DNA from: Candidatus Ventricola intestinavium
Lineage (GTDB): Bacteria > Bacillota > Clostridia > Christensenellales > Aristaeellaceae
DNA: 12,020 nucleotides
Assembly (NCBI GenBank): GCA_018715105.1
Contig: DVMG01000242.1
Span: 1 to 12,020, forward strand
Direction: 5' to 3'
Notes under the pieces: model-generated
The model's input: only the letters and a program-made list of their open reading frames with translations
Database searches by the model: none
Told to the model about the DNA's origin: nothing
Part shown: positions 1 to 6,457 of the stretch, piece after piece
Layout of the letters: every line of letters starts with the position of its first letter
Position numbering within the stretch: the first letter of the stretch is position 1
Translations under genes and position numbers: made by a program

Positions 1-1280
1 AGGTTATCTTTCATGTTCAGATTCATCAGCGGCACGCCCACAACCGGCGCATCCTTCTCGATATGGAATTCAATGGCTTCCACACGGTTGTCAAACAGAT
101 GATACAGCGTCTCTACGTTGCTGCCGATGGAGTTTTGCCTCGCGCGGACATAGGCAATGATGGCCTCGGACGTGATATACTTGGGATAGACCACGCTGCC
201 CAGGTTGAGCCCTTCGATCACGTCGTTGAATGTGATCCGGTTGATCTTGGTGATGGTCTTGAGCCCCGGGATGCGCTTGGCATACAGGGTCAGCAGGATG
301 TTTTCCTCATCAAGGCCCGTAAGCGGAACAAACGCCTCTGTCGATTCAATGCCGGCCTCTTGGAGCAGCTGCTCATCGCCTCCGTCTCCGCAGATGACAA
401 GCGCCTCCGGCAGCAGCGCGCTCAGCTCCTTGCAGCGCTCGCTGTTGGATTCGATGATGGTCACTTCCAGCCTCTGCTCAAGCAGCTGCCGGGCCAGGTA
501 ATACGAGGCTTTGCCACCCCCGATAATCATGCAGCTGTGCACCGCGTTGCTGCGCATGCCAATGCTCTCAAAAATGCGGTGGACATCCCGCGCCGAAGCA
601 AGGATCGAGATGTCGTCCCCGCCGTGCAGCATGTAGGAACCGTCTGGAATGTGCACCATCCCATCGCGCTCCACCGCGCAGACCAGATAGCCGAAGCGGA
701 AGATGTCTTCAAGCTGCAGAACGCTGCGGCCGTCCAGCACGCTGTCCTCCGGGATTTTAAAGCGGACCAGCTCCGCATGCCCCTTGGCAAACGCGCTTAC
801 AGCCAGCGCCTGGGGGCGGGAGAGCAGGCGCGCGATCTCCCTGGCGGCCTCCAGTTCCGGATTGATGATCATGGAAAGCCCCAGCTGGCGGCGCAGGTAT
901 CCCAGTTCCTCGCTGTAATCCGGATTGCGCACACGCGCGATCGCCGCCAGATCGCTCCCCGCCTTTCGGGCGATGGTGCAGCACAGCAGATTCAGTTCAT
1001 CCGATCCTGTTACCGCGATGACCAAATCCGCATTTTGAAGCCCTGCCTCCATGAGCACCCGATGGCTGGCGCCGTTGCCGCAGATGCCCATCACGTCAAA
1101 TACATCGGAAACGTCGCTGATCACACGCTCATTGGTGTCCACCACCGTGATGTCGTGTCCCTCGCGGACCAGCTGTTCGGTCAGGGTGTACCCCACTTTG
1201 CCGCAGCCGACAATGATGATGCGCAGGGTGACCGCTTTTTTCTTGGGCGGTCTGGCTGCTTTTGCAGTTCTGCTCTGCAT
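1..1280 (-). CDS. trkA: Trk potassium uptake system NAD-binding protein TrkA (3' end outside window)
   Basis: This is a cytoplasmic regulatory subunit of Trk/Ktr-type potassium channels, which binds NAD(H) or nucleotides and gates the membrane subunit TrkH. The 426 residues visible show the full-length TrkA plan of two RCK units. The first Rossmann domain has GCGKVG at residues 25-30, with an acidic VVDTN strand end near 46-50. A TrkA_C-like segment lies around 160-230. The second Rossmann domain has IIGGGKASYYLA near 252-263, and a second C-terminal domain begins near 395. The family is usually about 450 residues, so roughly 25-30 residues lie beyond the left edge. The start is ATG at 1280 because GGAGGAGA sits at 1285-1292. 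This start leaves an 18-residue basic extension (MQSRTAKAARPPKKK) before the Rossmann fold, which most TrkA proteins lack. No trkH is visible, so it may lie to the left. The family call is firm. Confidence 0.95.
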   Translation of the reverse strand, partial: MQSRTAKAARPPKKKAVTLRIIIVGCGKVGYTLTEQLVREGHDITVVDTNERVISDVSDVFDVMGICGNGASHRVLMEAGLQNADLVIAVTGSDELNLLCCTIARKAGSDLAAIARVRNPDYSEELGYLRRQLGLSMIINPELEAAREIARLLSRPQALAVSAFAKGHAELVRFKIPEDSVLDGRSVLQLEDIFRFGYLVCAVERDGMVHIPDGSYMLHGGDDISILASARDVHRIFESIGMRSNAVHSCMIIGGGKASYYLARQLLEQRLEVTIIESNSERCKELSALLPEALVICGDGGDEQLLQEAGIESTEAFVPLTGLDEENILLTLYAKRIPGLKTITKINRITFNDVIEGLNLGSVVYPKYITSEAIIAYVRARQNSIGSNVETLYHLFDNRVEAIEFHIEKDAPVVGVPLMNLNMKDN

Positions 1281-1331
1281 GTTGTCTCCTCCAACCACAA
1301 TACGCGTTCACGCGCGCAGGTTTACCCAGCT

Positions 1332-1360
1332 ATTATACGGCTTGTACAATCCAATGTCAA
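1332..1360 (-). promoter_or_regulatory. Consensus sigma-70/SigA promoter for trkA
   Basis: On the minus strand a perfect TTGACA (1355-1360) and a perfect TATAAT (1332-1337) are separated by 17 bases. Transcription would start near 1325, giving a leader of about 45 bases before the trkA start codon. Confidence 0.85.
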
Positions 1361-1436
1361 TTGAGCATTTCATTCCCGTATAAGCTCTGAATTTCTCTTT
1401 CATTCCGGCATTTTTTGTTCGGGTCAGCTTTTGCGC

Positions 1437-1466
1437 TTGACAGATGCTTTCCGCCTTTTTTATAAT
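1437..1466 (+). promoter_or_regulatory. SigA promoter for the HdeD-like gene
   Basis: TTGACA at 1437-1442 and TATAAT at 1461-1466 are separated by 18 bases. The promoter is divergent from the trkA promoter, and the two -35 boxes are about 76 bases apart. The start site would be near 1473, leaving a leader of about 140 bases, which is long for such a small gene. Confidence 0.8.
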
Positions 1467-1543
1467 GAATATCCAGAAAATATCGCGGACGTTTTGCGGA
1501 AAATGCTTTTTTCCGCCCGCGCCGCATGAGGATCTTCTCCGCC

Positions 1544-1572
1544 GCATATCCTCTGTAAGAGGGAGGATATGC
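1544..1572 (+). other. Leader hairpin / inverted repeat upstream of the HdeD-like gene
   Basis: GCATATCCTC (1544-1553) is perfectly complementary to GAGGATATGC (1563-1572), with a 9-base loop. It sits in the predicted 5' leader, about 27 bases before the ribosome binding site. There is no T-run after it, so it is not a standard terminator. It could be an RNA stability or regulatory element, or a DNA operator. The function is unknown. Confidence 0.5.
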
Positions 1573-1614
1573 CTTTGGCAATCTGCATTTACAGCAACAA
1601 AGGAGGCCTTGTCG

Positions 1615-2178
1615 ATGAAAAAAACAACAAATCCCCTTCTGGCCGCTGCCAGGGAAATCAAGCTGAGTTTTACATTCTCCTCCATAGCCAGCCTCGTGCT
1701 GGGCATTGCGATGCTTCTGATGCCCGGCGCCAGCCAACGGGTGCTGTCCATGGTCGTCGGCATCGCCGTGACCGCCTACGGCCTGTTCAACATTCTTTCC
1801 TTCGTGCTGGAGCGCGGCGCCGGCGCATACACGTTCGAGCTGCTCATCGGCGTCTGTGCCGCCGGCTTCGGGCTGTTCTCGCTGATCAATCCCGCGTTCC
1901 TGATGAGCTTTTTGTTCACCGTTCTGGGCATTGTGGTGATGGTGGGCAGCATCTGCGGCATCCGCCGGGCTCTGAATCTGCGTGCGTTCGGCTTTGCGCA
2001 GTGGTGGGCGGCGATGATCTCTTCCTGCGCAACGCTGCTGCTCGCGCTGAGCATCGTGTTTTTCCCTTCTGTGTATGGGGATATGCTGATGATGGCGGTC
2101 GGCATCGTGCTGATTGTTGAATCCATCAGCGACCTGCTCGCCATCCACCGCCTTTCCCAGTATACAAAACACGAATGA
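1615..2178 (+). CDS. HdeD / DUF308 family integral membrane protein
   Basis: This is a 187-residue membrane protein with a short charged N-terminus and six hydrophobic segments at about residues 18-36, 43-65, 71-91, 96-116, 128-150 and 154-175. Small-residue-rich repeats such as ASLVLGIAMLLMPG and GVCAAGFGLFSLINP recur in three helix pairs, the layout of the HdeD/DUF308 family. Founding member HdeD of E. coli is linked to acid resistance, but most Firmicute members have no established role. The start is ATG at 1615 because AAGGAGG lies at 1600-1606. It is a monocistronic gene, with its own promoter at 1437-1466 and a hairpin terminator at 2203-2236. No catalytic motif is visible, and a specific function should not be assigned. 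Confidence 0.85.
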   Translation: MKKTTNPLLAAAREIKLSFTFSSIASLVLGIAMLLMPGASQRVLSMVVGIAVTAYGLFNILSFVLERGAGAYTFELLIGVCAAGFGLFSLINPAFLMSFLFTVLGIVVMVGSICGIRRALNLRAFGFAQWWAAMISSCATLLLALSIVFFPSVYGDMLMMAVGIVLIVESISDLLAIHRLSQYTKHE

Positions 2179-2202
2179 TTTTTCCTGCCGGCATAAAGGC
2201 TT

Positions 2203-2236
2203 CGTTCTCCCCCCCTTGAAAGGGGGAGAACGCTTT
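2203..2236 (+). terminator. Probable terminator of the HdeD-like gene
   Basis: An 11-bp perfect stem pairs CGTTCTCCCCC (2203-2213) with GGGGGAGAACG (2222-2232). The loop is 8 bases, and the stem is followed by a short CTTTT. The stem is strong but the T-tract is weak. Confidence 0.6.
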
Positions 2237-2274
2237 TGCCAACGGCCTGCCGGAGCGTCTTTTCCCATGGGAAG

Positions 2275-2311
2275 AAAAACAGGGCGGGCCGCGAAGGCAT
2301 CCCGGCCCGCC
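2275..2311 (-). terminator. Possible minus-strand terminator
   Basis: GGCGGGCCG (2283-2291) pairs with CGGCCCGCC (2303-2311). Read on the minus strand the hairpin is followed within three bases by TTTTT (2275-2279). It could stop transcripts coming leftward from the collagen-like gene, which would otherwise run antisense through the two tRNA genes. On the plus strand it has no T-tract. Confidence 0.4.
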
Positions 2312-2347
2312 AATTCCCGATTTGCGGAAAAAACCATTTAAAAGTTC

Positions 2348-2376
2348 TTGACAAATTTCTCCTGAGCCCTTATAAT
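2348..2376 (+). promoter_or_regulatory. Perfect consensus promoter for the tRNA operon
   Basis: TTGACA (2348-2353), a 17-base spacer and TATAAT (2371-2376) give an exact SigA consensus. The start site would be near 2383, about 30 bases before tRNA-Ile. A promoter this strong fits a stable-RNA operon. Confidence 0.9.
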
Positions 2377-2412
2377 ATTGGCTGTTCGAACGATGGTTCC
2401 GGCAGTCCAGCT

Positions 2413-2489
2413 GGATTGATAGCTCAGTCGGTTAGAGCACCCGCCTGATAAGCGGGAGGTCGGTGGTTCGAGTCCACTTCAATCCACCA
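2413..2489 (+). tRNA. trnI: tRNA-Ile (anticodon GAT)
   Basis: The cloverleaf is complete. Acceptor GGATTGA (2413-2419) pairs with TCAATCC (2479-2485), followed by discriminator A and an encoded CCA (2487-2489). The D arm begins GCTCAGT. The anticodon stem CCCGC/GCGGG flanks the loop CTGATAA, with anticodon GAT at 2447-2449. The TTCGAGT T-loop is present. It decodes AUC and AUU. Confidence 0.97.
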
Positions 2490-2497
2490 TTTTCTAT

Positions 2498-2572
<75 letters not shown>

Positions 2573-2576
2573 GAGG

Positions 2577-2608
2577 CAGGCCCGCGTAAAAAGCGGGTCT
2601 GTTTTTTT
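2577..2608 (+). terminator. Intrinsic terminator of the tRNA operon
   Basis: A 9-bp stem (2577-2585 with 2593-2601, one G-U pair) with loop GTAAAAA is followed directly by seven T residues (2602-2608). Confidence 0.9.
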
Positions 2609-2639
2609 GCTGTGAATTTCCTCGTTCACCCTTTTTCCG

Positions 2640-3572
2640 TCATCCCGGGGCCCGCAGTTTGAAAAACGTCAGGGTCAGCGTTCCGTCCCTAGCATCAAGC
2701 GGGCCGCTATACGTCAGCGTAAAGTCGGTTGGGGTGGGCGCCTCCAGGATAAAATGGGCAGACCCGCAGGCAGACGCGCCATCGGCGGTGGTTGCAAAAT
2801 ACACGCCCGTTTCCAGGTGAACCATGCCGTTATAAAAAGGCGTCACCTGTATGTAGCTCGGATCGGTGAGAATGGCCGACACGCTGTAGGAAACCAGATA
2901 GGTGCCCGCAGCCAGGCGGATGTGCATCAGATCCGTCTCCGTGATGTTGCCCGCCGGGTCGCCAATGACAGGATACATCGTGAGCAGTTCTCCATCGGTA
3001 AAAAGATCGGAAAAGTCAATGAACGAGGCATAGCTGTCCGCCGGCACCACACCGGTCGCACCGGTCGCACCGGTCGCACCAGTCGCACCAGTCGCGCCGG
3101 TCGCTCCCGTTGCGCCGGTTGCTCCTGTGGGGCCGGTTGCCCCGGTTGCTCCCGTGGGGCCTGTTGCCCCAGCCGCTCCCGTTGCGCCAGTTGCTCCCGT
3201 GGGGCCCGTCGCGCCGGCCGCTCCCGTTGCGCCGGTTGCTCCTGTAGGGCCCGTTGCCCCGGCTGCTCCCGTTGCGCCGGTCGCTCCCGTGGGGCCTGCC
3301 GCGCCGGCCGCCCCCGTTGCCCCCGTGGCGCCGGTCAGCCCTCTTTCCCCCGTGGCGCCCGCCGTTCCCGTCGCGCCGGTTGCGCCGGTTACGCCCGTTA
3401 TGCCGGCAGCGCCGGCCCGCCATCGAATTCCCGCCATTCCCTGCGCGGCGCCGGGCGGCCCCGTGAATCCGGCGGCATAGACAAGGCGCGTCCGGCATCC
3501 CCGCAGCGGAATGCCGGAAAAGGAACCTCCCGCACCGGAACCGCCGAAGCGATTGTCCCTGAAATAGGCCAT
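2640..3572 (-). CDS. Collagen-like triple-helix repeat protein with BclA-type C-terminal domain
   Basis: This 310-residue protein has three parts. An N-terminal segment of about 53 residues starts MAYFRDNRFGG and has no signal peptide. Residues 54-173 form about 40 uninterrupted G-X-Y triplets, mostly GAT, GAA and GPT, encoded at 3054-3413. The last ~137 residues form a beta-rich domain with GTYLVSYSVS, TPFYNG and TLTLTFFKL. This domain resembles the C-terminal trimerisation domain of BclA exosporium glycoproteins. In Bacillus and Clostridioides such proteins form hair-like filaments on the spore surface, and the threonines in GAT triplets are glycosylation sites. The ATG at 3572 is preferred over the one at 3578 because GGAGG at 3579-3583 is then 6 bases upstream. 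It has no LPXTG/NPQTN motif or C-terminal membrane helix, so it is not an evident sortase substrate. Spore-surface location is inferred. Confidence 0.85.
   Translation of the reverse strand: MAYFRDNRFGGSGAGGSFSGIPLRGCRTRLVYAAGFTGPPGAAQGMAGIRWRAGAAGITGVTGATGATGTAGATGERGLTGATGATGAAGAAGPTGATGATGAAGATGPTGATGATGAAGATGPTGATGATGAAGATGPTGATGATGPTGATGATGATGATGATGATGATGATGVVPADSYASFIDFSDLFTDGELLTMYPVIGDPAGNITETDLMHIRLAAGTYLVSYSVSAILTDPSYIQVTPFYNGMVHLETGVYFATTADGASACGSAHFILEAPTPTDFTLTYSGPLDARDGTLTLTFFKLRAPG
3054..3413 (-). repeat. Tandem G-X-Y coding repeat (9-bp unit, 45-bp higher-order period)
   Basis: The DNA repeats in 9-bp units such as GGTGCGACC. At its 3' end (about 3054-3101) the first three units are identical and the next two are single-base variants, all in tandem. 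In the middle a 15-residue block (GPT-GAT-GAT-GAA-GAT) recurs three times, giving a 45-bp period. Such arrays are prone to slippage and often vary in length between strains. They lie inside the collagen-like gene and do not disrupt its frame. Confidence 0.9.
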
Positions 3573-3607
3573 GGGCATCCTCCGCTTTCTCCAGATTCCA
3601 GGTTTCT

Positions 3608-4276
3608 GTGGCCGCTACCTCAGAATATTCCGCAAAGCCGGCAGATGTGAGGGCTTTTCTTCGCGCTTTCTGCGCTCATGGCCCGCGGCGATGCAAAGCC
3701 GCTGGGCGCAGGAACATCGGCTATATCGAGATTCCGGGCGTTCTCAGCGAGCCCGTTGTCTACCGGGACAACCGCTTTTACCTCACCCATGATTTTTACG
3801 GCCGCGAGAGCGCCAGCGGCACGGTGTTTCTGGACGAAGGTTCCCCCATGAAGAGCGGCGTGCAGAATCTTCTCGTGCATGGTCATAACATGCGCGATGG
3901 CACGGCCTTTGGCCGTCTGGTGCATTACACCGACCGCCGTTACTGGCGCAGCCACTGCGTCATCCGCTTCAGCACGCTGTATAGCACGGCTTCCTATGTC
4001 ATCTTCGCCGTCCTGCCCGTCACAACGGAAGACGTGACGGCGGAAAACTACCTCAACTATGCCGGACATCCCACCTTTGAATCCGAAGCGGAGTTTGACG
4101 CCTACATCGCAAAGGTCCGGTCGCTCACGCTTCATCCCTGGCTGATCGATCTGAACGCTCAGGATCGCCTGCTGACGCTTTCCACCTGCCTGGAGGATGG
4201 CCGGCTTGTCCTGCTGGCCCGCCGGGTTCGCAGCGGGGAGAGCACGCAGCAGGCCGCCCGGTGGATCCGCGGCTGA
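3608..4276 (+). CDS. srtB: Class B sortase lacking a membrane anchor (start uncertain, possibly 5'-truncated)
   Basis: Sortases are surface cysteine transpeptidases that join proteins to the cell wall or to each other. The core is class B: NIGYIEIPG, PVVYRDNRFYLTHDF, the catalytic His in LVHGHNMRDG, the catalytic Cys in LLTLSTC, and the Arg in GRLVLLARRVR. The stop at 4274-4276 is in the normal place. The N-terminus is odd. Family members usually begin with a transmembrane helix and a spacer, about 60-70 residues before the GYIEIPG strand. Here only about 40 non-hydrophobic residues precede it. The frame closes upstream at 3560-3562, the only starts are GTG (3608 or 3647), and neither has a ribosome binding site. 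The 5' end lies only 35 bases from the divergent collagen-like gene. It is either a truncated remnant or a cytoplasmic/alternatively exported variant. The domain call is firm, but functionality is uncertain. Confidence 0.8.
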   Translation: MAATSEYSAKPADVRAFLRAFCAHGPRRCKAAGRRNIGYIEIPGVLSEPVVYRDNRFYLTHDFYGRESASGTVFLDEGSPMKSGVQNLLVHGHNMRDGTAFGRLVHYTDRRYWRSHCVIRFSTLYSTASYVIFAVLPVTTEDVTAENYLNYAGHPTFESEAEFDAYIAKVRSLTLHPWLIDLNAQDRLLTLSTCLEDGRLVLLARRVRSGESTQQAARWIRG

Positions 4277-4298
4277 CGGGCCTTTTGCGCGGATTTTT
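4264..4298 (+). terminator. Possible terminator overlapping the sortase stop codon
   Basis: ATCCGCG (4265-4271) pairs with CGCGGAT (4288-4294) and is followed by T residues through 4298. The stem is 7 bp and the 16-base loop is large, so this is moderate evidence. It would insulate the alaS promoter that starts at 4302. Confidence 0.45.
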
Positions 4299-4301
4299 CG
4301 C

Positions 4302-4330
4302 TTGACAAGGGAACAAAAATTCACTATAAT
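4302..4330 (+). promoter_or_regulatory. Perfect consensus promoter for alaS
   Basis: TTGACA (4302-4307) and TATAAT (4325-4330) are separated by 17 bases. The start site would be near 4337, immediately before the T-box leader. Confidence 0.9.
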
Positions 4331-4337
4331 ATCCCCG

Positions 4338-4573
4338 ATATTCAATGGCAGAGATGCGGAAAGAGCCGGATACAGGCGGGCGCAGCAGCGAGCCGGGGAG
4401 GGTGCAAGCCCGGCGCGGGGCCGTCCGGCAGCCGTCCGCGGAGCTTTCCGGTGAGGAGCCGGACGTGCCGCCCGCGTTAAGGGCCCAGAGAGGACGCCTT
4501 CCCGCGCGGAGTGCGTCAACCGGAGTGGTACCGCGAATGCGCCTGTTCGTCCCCGGACGGCAGGCGCTTTTTT
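4338..4573 (+). promoter_or_regulatory. T-box riboswitch (tRNA-Ala sensing leader) of alaS
   Basis: The leader reads uncharged tRNA and switches between termination and readthrough. Stem I spans about 4355-4450: CGGAAAG near 4357 pairs with CTTTCCG near 4444, and AGCGAGCCGGGG...GGTGCAAGCCCGG forms the distal loop motif. A candidate specifier GCU (Ala) is at 4443-4445, though its exact position is uncertain. The diagnostic T-box TGGTACCGCG is at 4526-4535. Its CCGCG can pair with CGCGG at 4505-4509 as the antiterminator, and the UGGU bulge complements the ACCA end of tRNA-Ala. The competing terminator pairs GCGCCTG (4539-4545) with CAGGCGC (4561-4567), with CGTCC/GGACG inside, then six T residues (4568-4573). 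Low charged tRNA-Ala should raise alaS expression. Confidence 0.93.
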
Positions 4574-4605
4574 ATGACTTTATCACGTAAAAAGGAGAAT
4601 GCACG

Positions 4606-6411
4606 ATGAAACCTCAGACTTCCGGCGAGCTGCGCAGCATGTGGCTCAACTTCTTCAAGAGCAAGGGGCATGCCGTGATCCCCAGCGCCTCCGTCATCCC
4701 GGAGAACGATCCCACCGTGCTCTTTACCACCGCGGGCATGCATCCGCTTGTGCCCTACCTGCTGGGCAGCAAGCACCCGGCCGGCACCCGCCTGACGGAC
4801 GTGCAAAAGTGCATCCGCACCGGCGATATCGACGAGGTGGGCGACGCCTCTCACCTGACATTCTTTGAGATGCTGGGCAACTGGTCCCTGGGCGATTATT
4901 TCAAGAAGGAGATGATCGCCTGGAGCTGGGAGTTCCTCACCAGCCCCGATTATCTGGGGCTTGACAAGGACAGGCTGGCTTTCACCGTCTTTGAGGGGGA
5001 AGGAGAGATCCCGCGCGACGACGAGGCCGCCGGCTACTGGATGGAAAACGGCGTAAAGCCGGAGAACATCTACTACCTCTCCCGCGAGCACAACTGGTGG
5101 GGTCCCGCCGGCCAGACAGGCCCCTGCGGCCCGGATACCGAGATGTTCATCATCACGGACAAAGAGCCCTGCGGCCCCAACTGCTCCCCCGCCTGCGGAT
5201 GCGGCCGTTTCCTGGAAATCTGGAACGACGTCTTCATGCAGTATAACAAGACCGCCGACGGCCGGTATGTGCCGCTGGCCAAAAAGAATGTGGATACCGG
5301 CATGGGCCTTGAGCGCACCATCTGCACGCTCAACGGCGTGAAGACCGTCTATGAGACGGACGCCTTCACCGGCATCATTGCCAAAATTGCCGAGCTTTCC
5401 GGCAAGCACTACGGCGACAGCGAGGCCGTGACCCGGGCCTTCCGCATCGTCGCCGATCACCTGCGCACCGCCACGTTCATCATGGGCGACCCGCGCGGCG
5501 TGAGCCCCAGCAACGTCGATCAGGGCTATGTGCTGCGCCGCCTGATCCGCCGCGCTGTCCGTTATGGCATGGAGCTGGGCATGGCCGAGGGCTTCACGTG
5601 CGAGATTGCCGGCGTCATCATCGCGCAGTATGCCGACGTCTATCCGGAGTTGCGGCAGAATGAGGCCTTCGTTCTGGAGCAGCTCAAACTGGAGGAAAGC
5701 CGCTTCGCGCGCACGCTGCGCCAGGGCGAGCGCGAGTTTGACAAGCTCGTCTCCCGCCTGGGTGAAAGCAGGGTGATTGACGGCCTGAGTGCGTTCCATC
5801 TTTACGACACGTACGGCTTCCCCATCGAAATGACGCGCGAGCTGGCCGCGGAGCATGGCCTCACGGTGGATGAAAAGGGCTTTGCCGATCACTTTGCCGC
5901 CCATCAGAAGCTCTCTCAGGCGGGCGCCGAGCAGCGTTTCAAGGGCGGCCTGGCCGATCACAGCGTGCAGACGACACGCCTGCATACCGCCACCCATCTT
6001 CTGCACGCCGCCCTTCGCCGCGTGCTGGGTGACGATGTCGCGCAGAAAGGATCCAACATCACCGCCGAACGCCTGCGGTTTGACTTCAAATTCGGCCGCA
6101 AGATGACCAAAGATGAAATCGCGCAGGTCGAGGCCCTTGTCAACGAGTGGATCCAGGCGGATGTGCCCATCACCATGAAGGAAACCACGGTCGAGGAGGC
6201 CAAGGCGGAGGGCGCCATCGGCCTGTTTGAGAGCAAGTATGGCGAGCGGGTGCGCATGTACACCATGGGTCCCTACTCCAAGGAGATCTGCGGCGGCCCG
6301 CATGCCACCCACACGGGCGAGCTGGTGAGTTTCAAAATCCAGAAGGAGGAATCCTCCTCCGCCGGCGTGCGCCGCATCAAGGCCGTGATCGGCGCGGATC
6401 CCAATCCCTGA
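4606..6411 (+). CDS. alaS: Alanine--tRNA ligase, short form without the C-Ala domain
   Basis: This cytoplasmic class II enzyme attaches alanine to tRNA-Ala. The catalytic core has motif 1 around residues 20-45 (KGHAVIPSASVIPENDPTV), motif 2 at 71-100 (RTGDIDEVGD, FEMLGNWSLGDYF) and motif 3 GMGLER at 232-237. The tRNA-recognition helical region contains RRLIRRAVRYG at 311-321. The editing domain is present with HTATH (His460, His464) and CGGPH (Cys562, His566) as the zinc ligands. The protein stops at residue 601, just after this domain, whereas the common bacterial form is about 870-880 residues with a coiled dimerisation/C-Ala region. The stop (TGA, 6409-6411) is followed within 10 bases by a terminator, so this is a natural short form, not a frameshift. 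A four-cysteine cluster (C189, C193, C197, C199) may bind zinc. The start ATG at 4606 follows AAAGGAGAA. Confidence 0.96.
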   Translation: MKPQTSGELRSMWLNFFKSKGHAVIPSASVIPENDPTVLFTTAGMHPLVPYLLGSKHPAGTRLTDVQKCIRTGDIDEVGDASHLTFFEMLGNWSLGDYFKKEMIAWSWEFLTSPDYLGLDKDRLAFTVFEGEGEIPRDDEAAGYWMENGVKPENIYYLSREHNWWGPAGQTGPCGPDTEMFIITDKEPCGPNCSPACGCGRFLEIWNDVFMQYNKTADGRYVPLAKKNVDTGMGLERTICTLNGVKTVYETDAFTGIIAKIAELSGKHYGDSEAVTRAFRIVADHLRTATFIMGDPRGVSPSNVDQGYVLRRLIRRAVRYGMELGMAEGFTCEIAGVIIAQYADVYPELRQNEAFVLEQLKLEESRFARTLRQGEREFDKLVSRLGESRVIDGLSAFHLYDTYGFPIEMTRELAAEHGLTVDEKGFADHFAAHQKLSQAGAEQRFKGGLADHSVQTTRLHTATHLLHAALRRVLGDDVAQKGSNITAERLRFDFKFGRKMTKDEIAQVEALVNEWIQADVPITMKETTVEEAKAEGAIGLFESKYGERVRMYTMGPYSKEICGGPHATHTGELVSFKIQKEESSSAGVRRIKAVIGADPNP

Positions 6412-6420
6412 CTCCAGTTT

Positions 6421-6457
6421 GGGCGTGTGGCCTGTTTAAAGAGCCGCGCGCCCTTTT
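6421..6457 (+). terminator. Intrinsic terminator of alaS
   Basis: GGGCGTGTGGC (6421-6431) pairs along all 11 positions, with two G-U pairs, to GCCGCGCGCCC (6443-6453). The loop is 11 bases and TTTT follows. It begins 10 bases after the alaS stop. Confidence 0.8.

Noticed and set aside
63..1364. Long plus-strand open frame (433 codons)
   Set aside because: It is antisense to the clear TrkA coding frame, has no ribosome binding site and resembles no family. Long antisense frames are common in GC-rich genes.
1357..2337. 326-codon minus-strand frame rich in His, Gln and Asp
   Set aside because: It is opposite the HdeD-like membrane gene, has low-complexity shadow composition and no start signals.
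3054..3413. Tandem short repeats resembling a CRISPR array or minisatellite
   Set aside because: The units are 9 bp, in frame and encode collagen triplets. There are no unique spacers and no cas genes.
2640..3572. Collagen-like protein as a cell-wall-anchored sortase substrate
   Set aside because: The C-terminus ends TLTFFKLRAPG with no LPXTG/NPQTN-like motif, hydrophobic helix or basic tail, and there is no signal peptide.
2754..3650. Plus-strand Arg/Gly/Cys-rich and Pro-Val-Ala repeat frames
   Set aside because: They are complements of the G-X-Y collagen repeat. The minus strand has the proper start, Gly periodicity and a recognisable C-terminal domain.
4516..6312. 598-codon open frame on the minus strand
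   Set aside because: It is exactly antisense to alaS and across its terminator. All motif evidence supports the plus strand.
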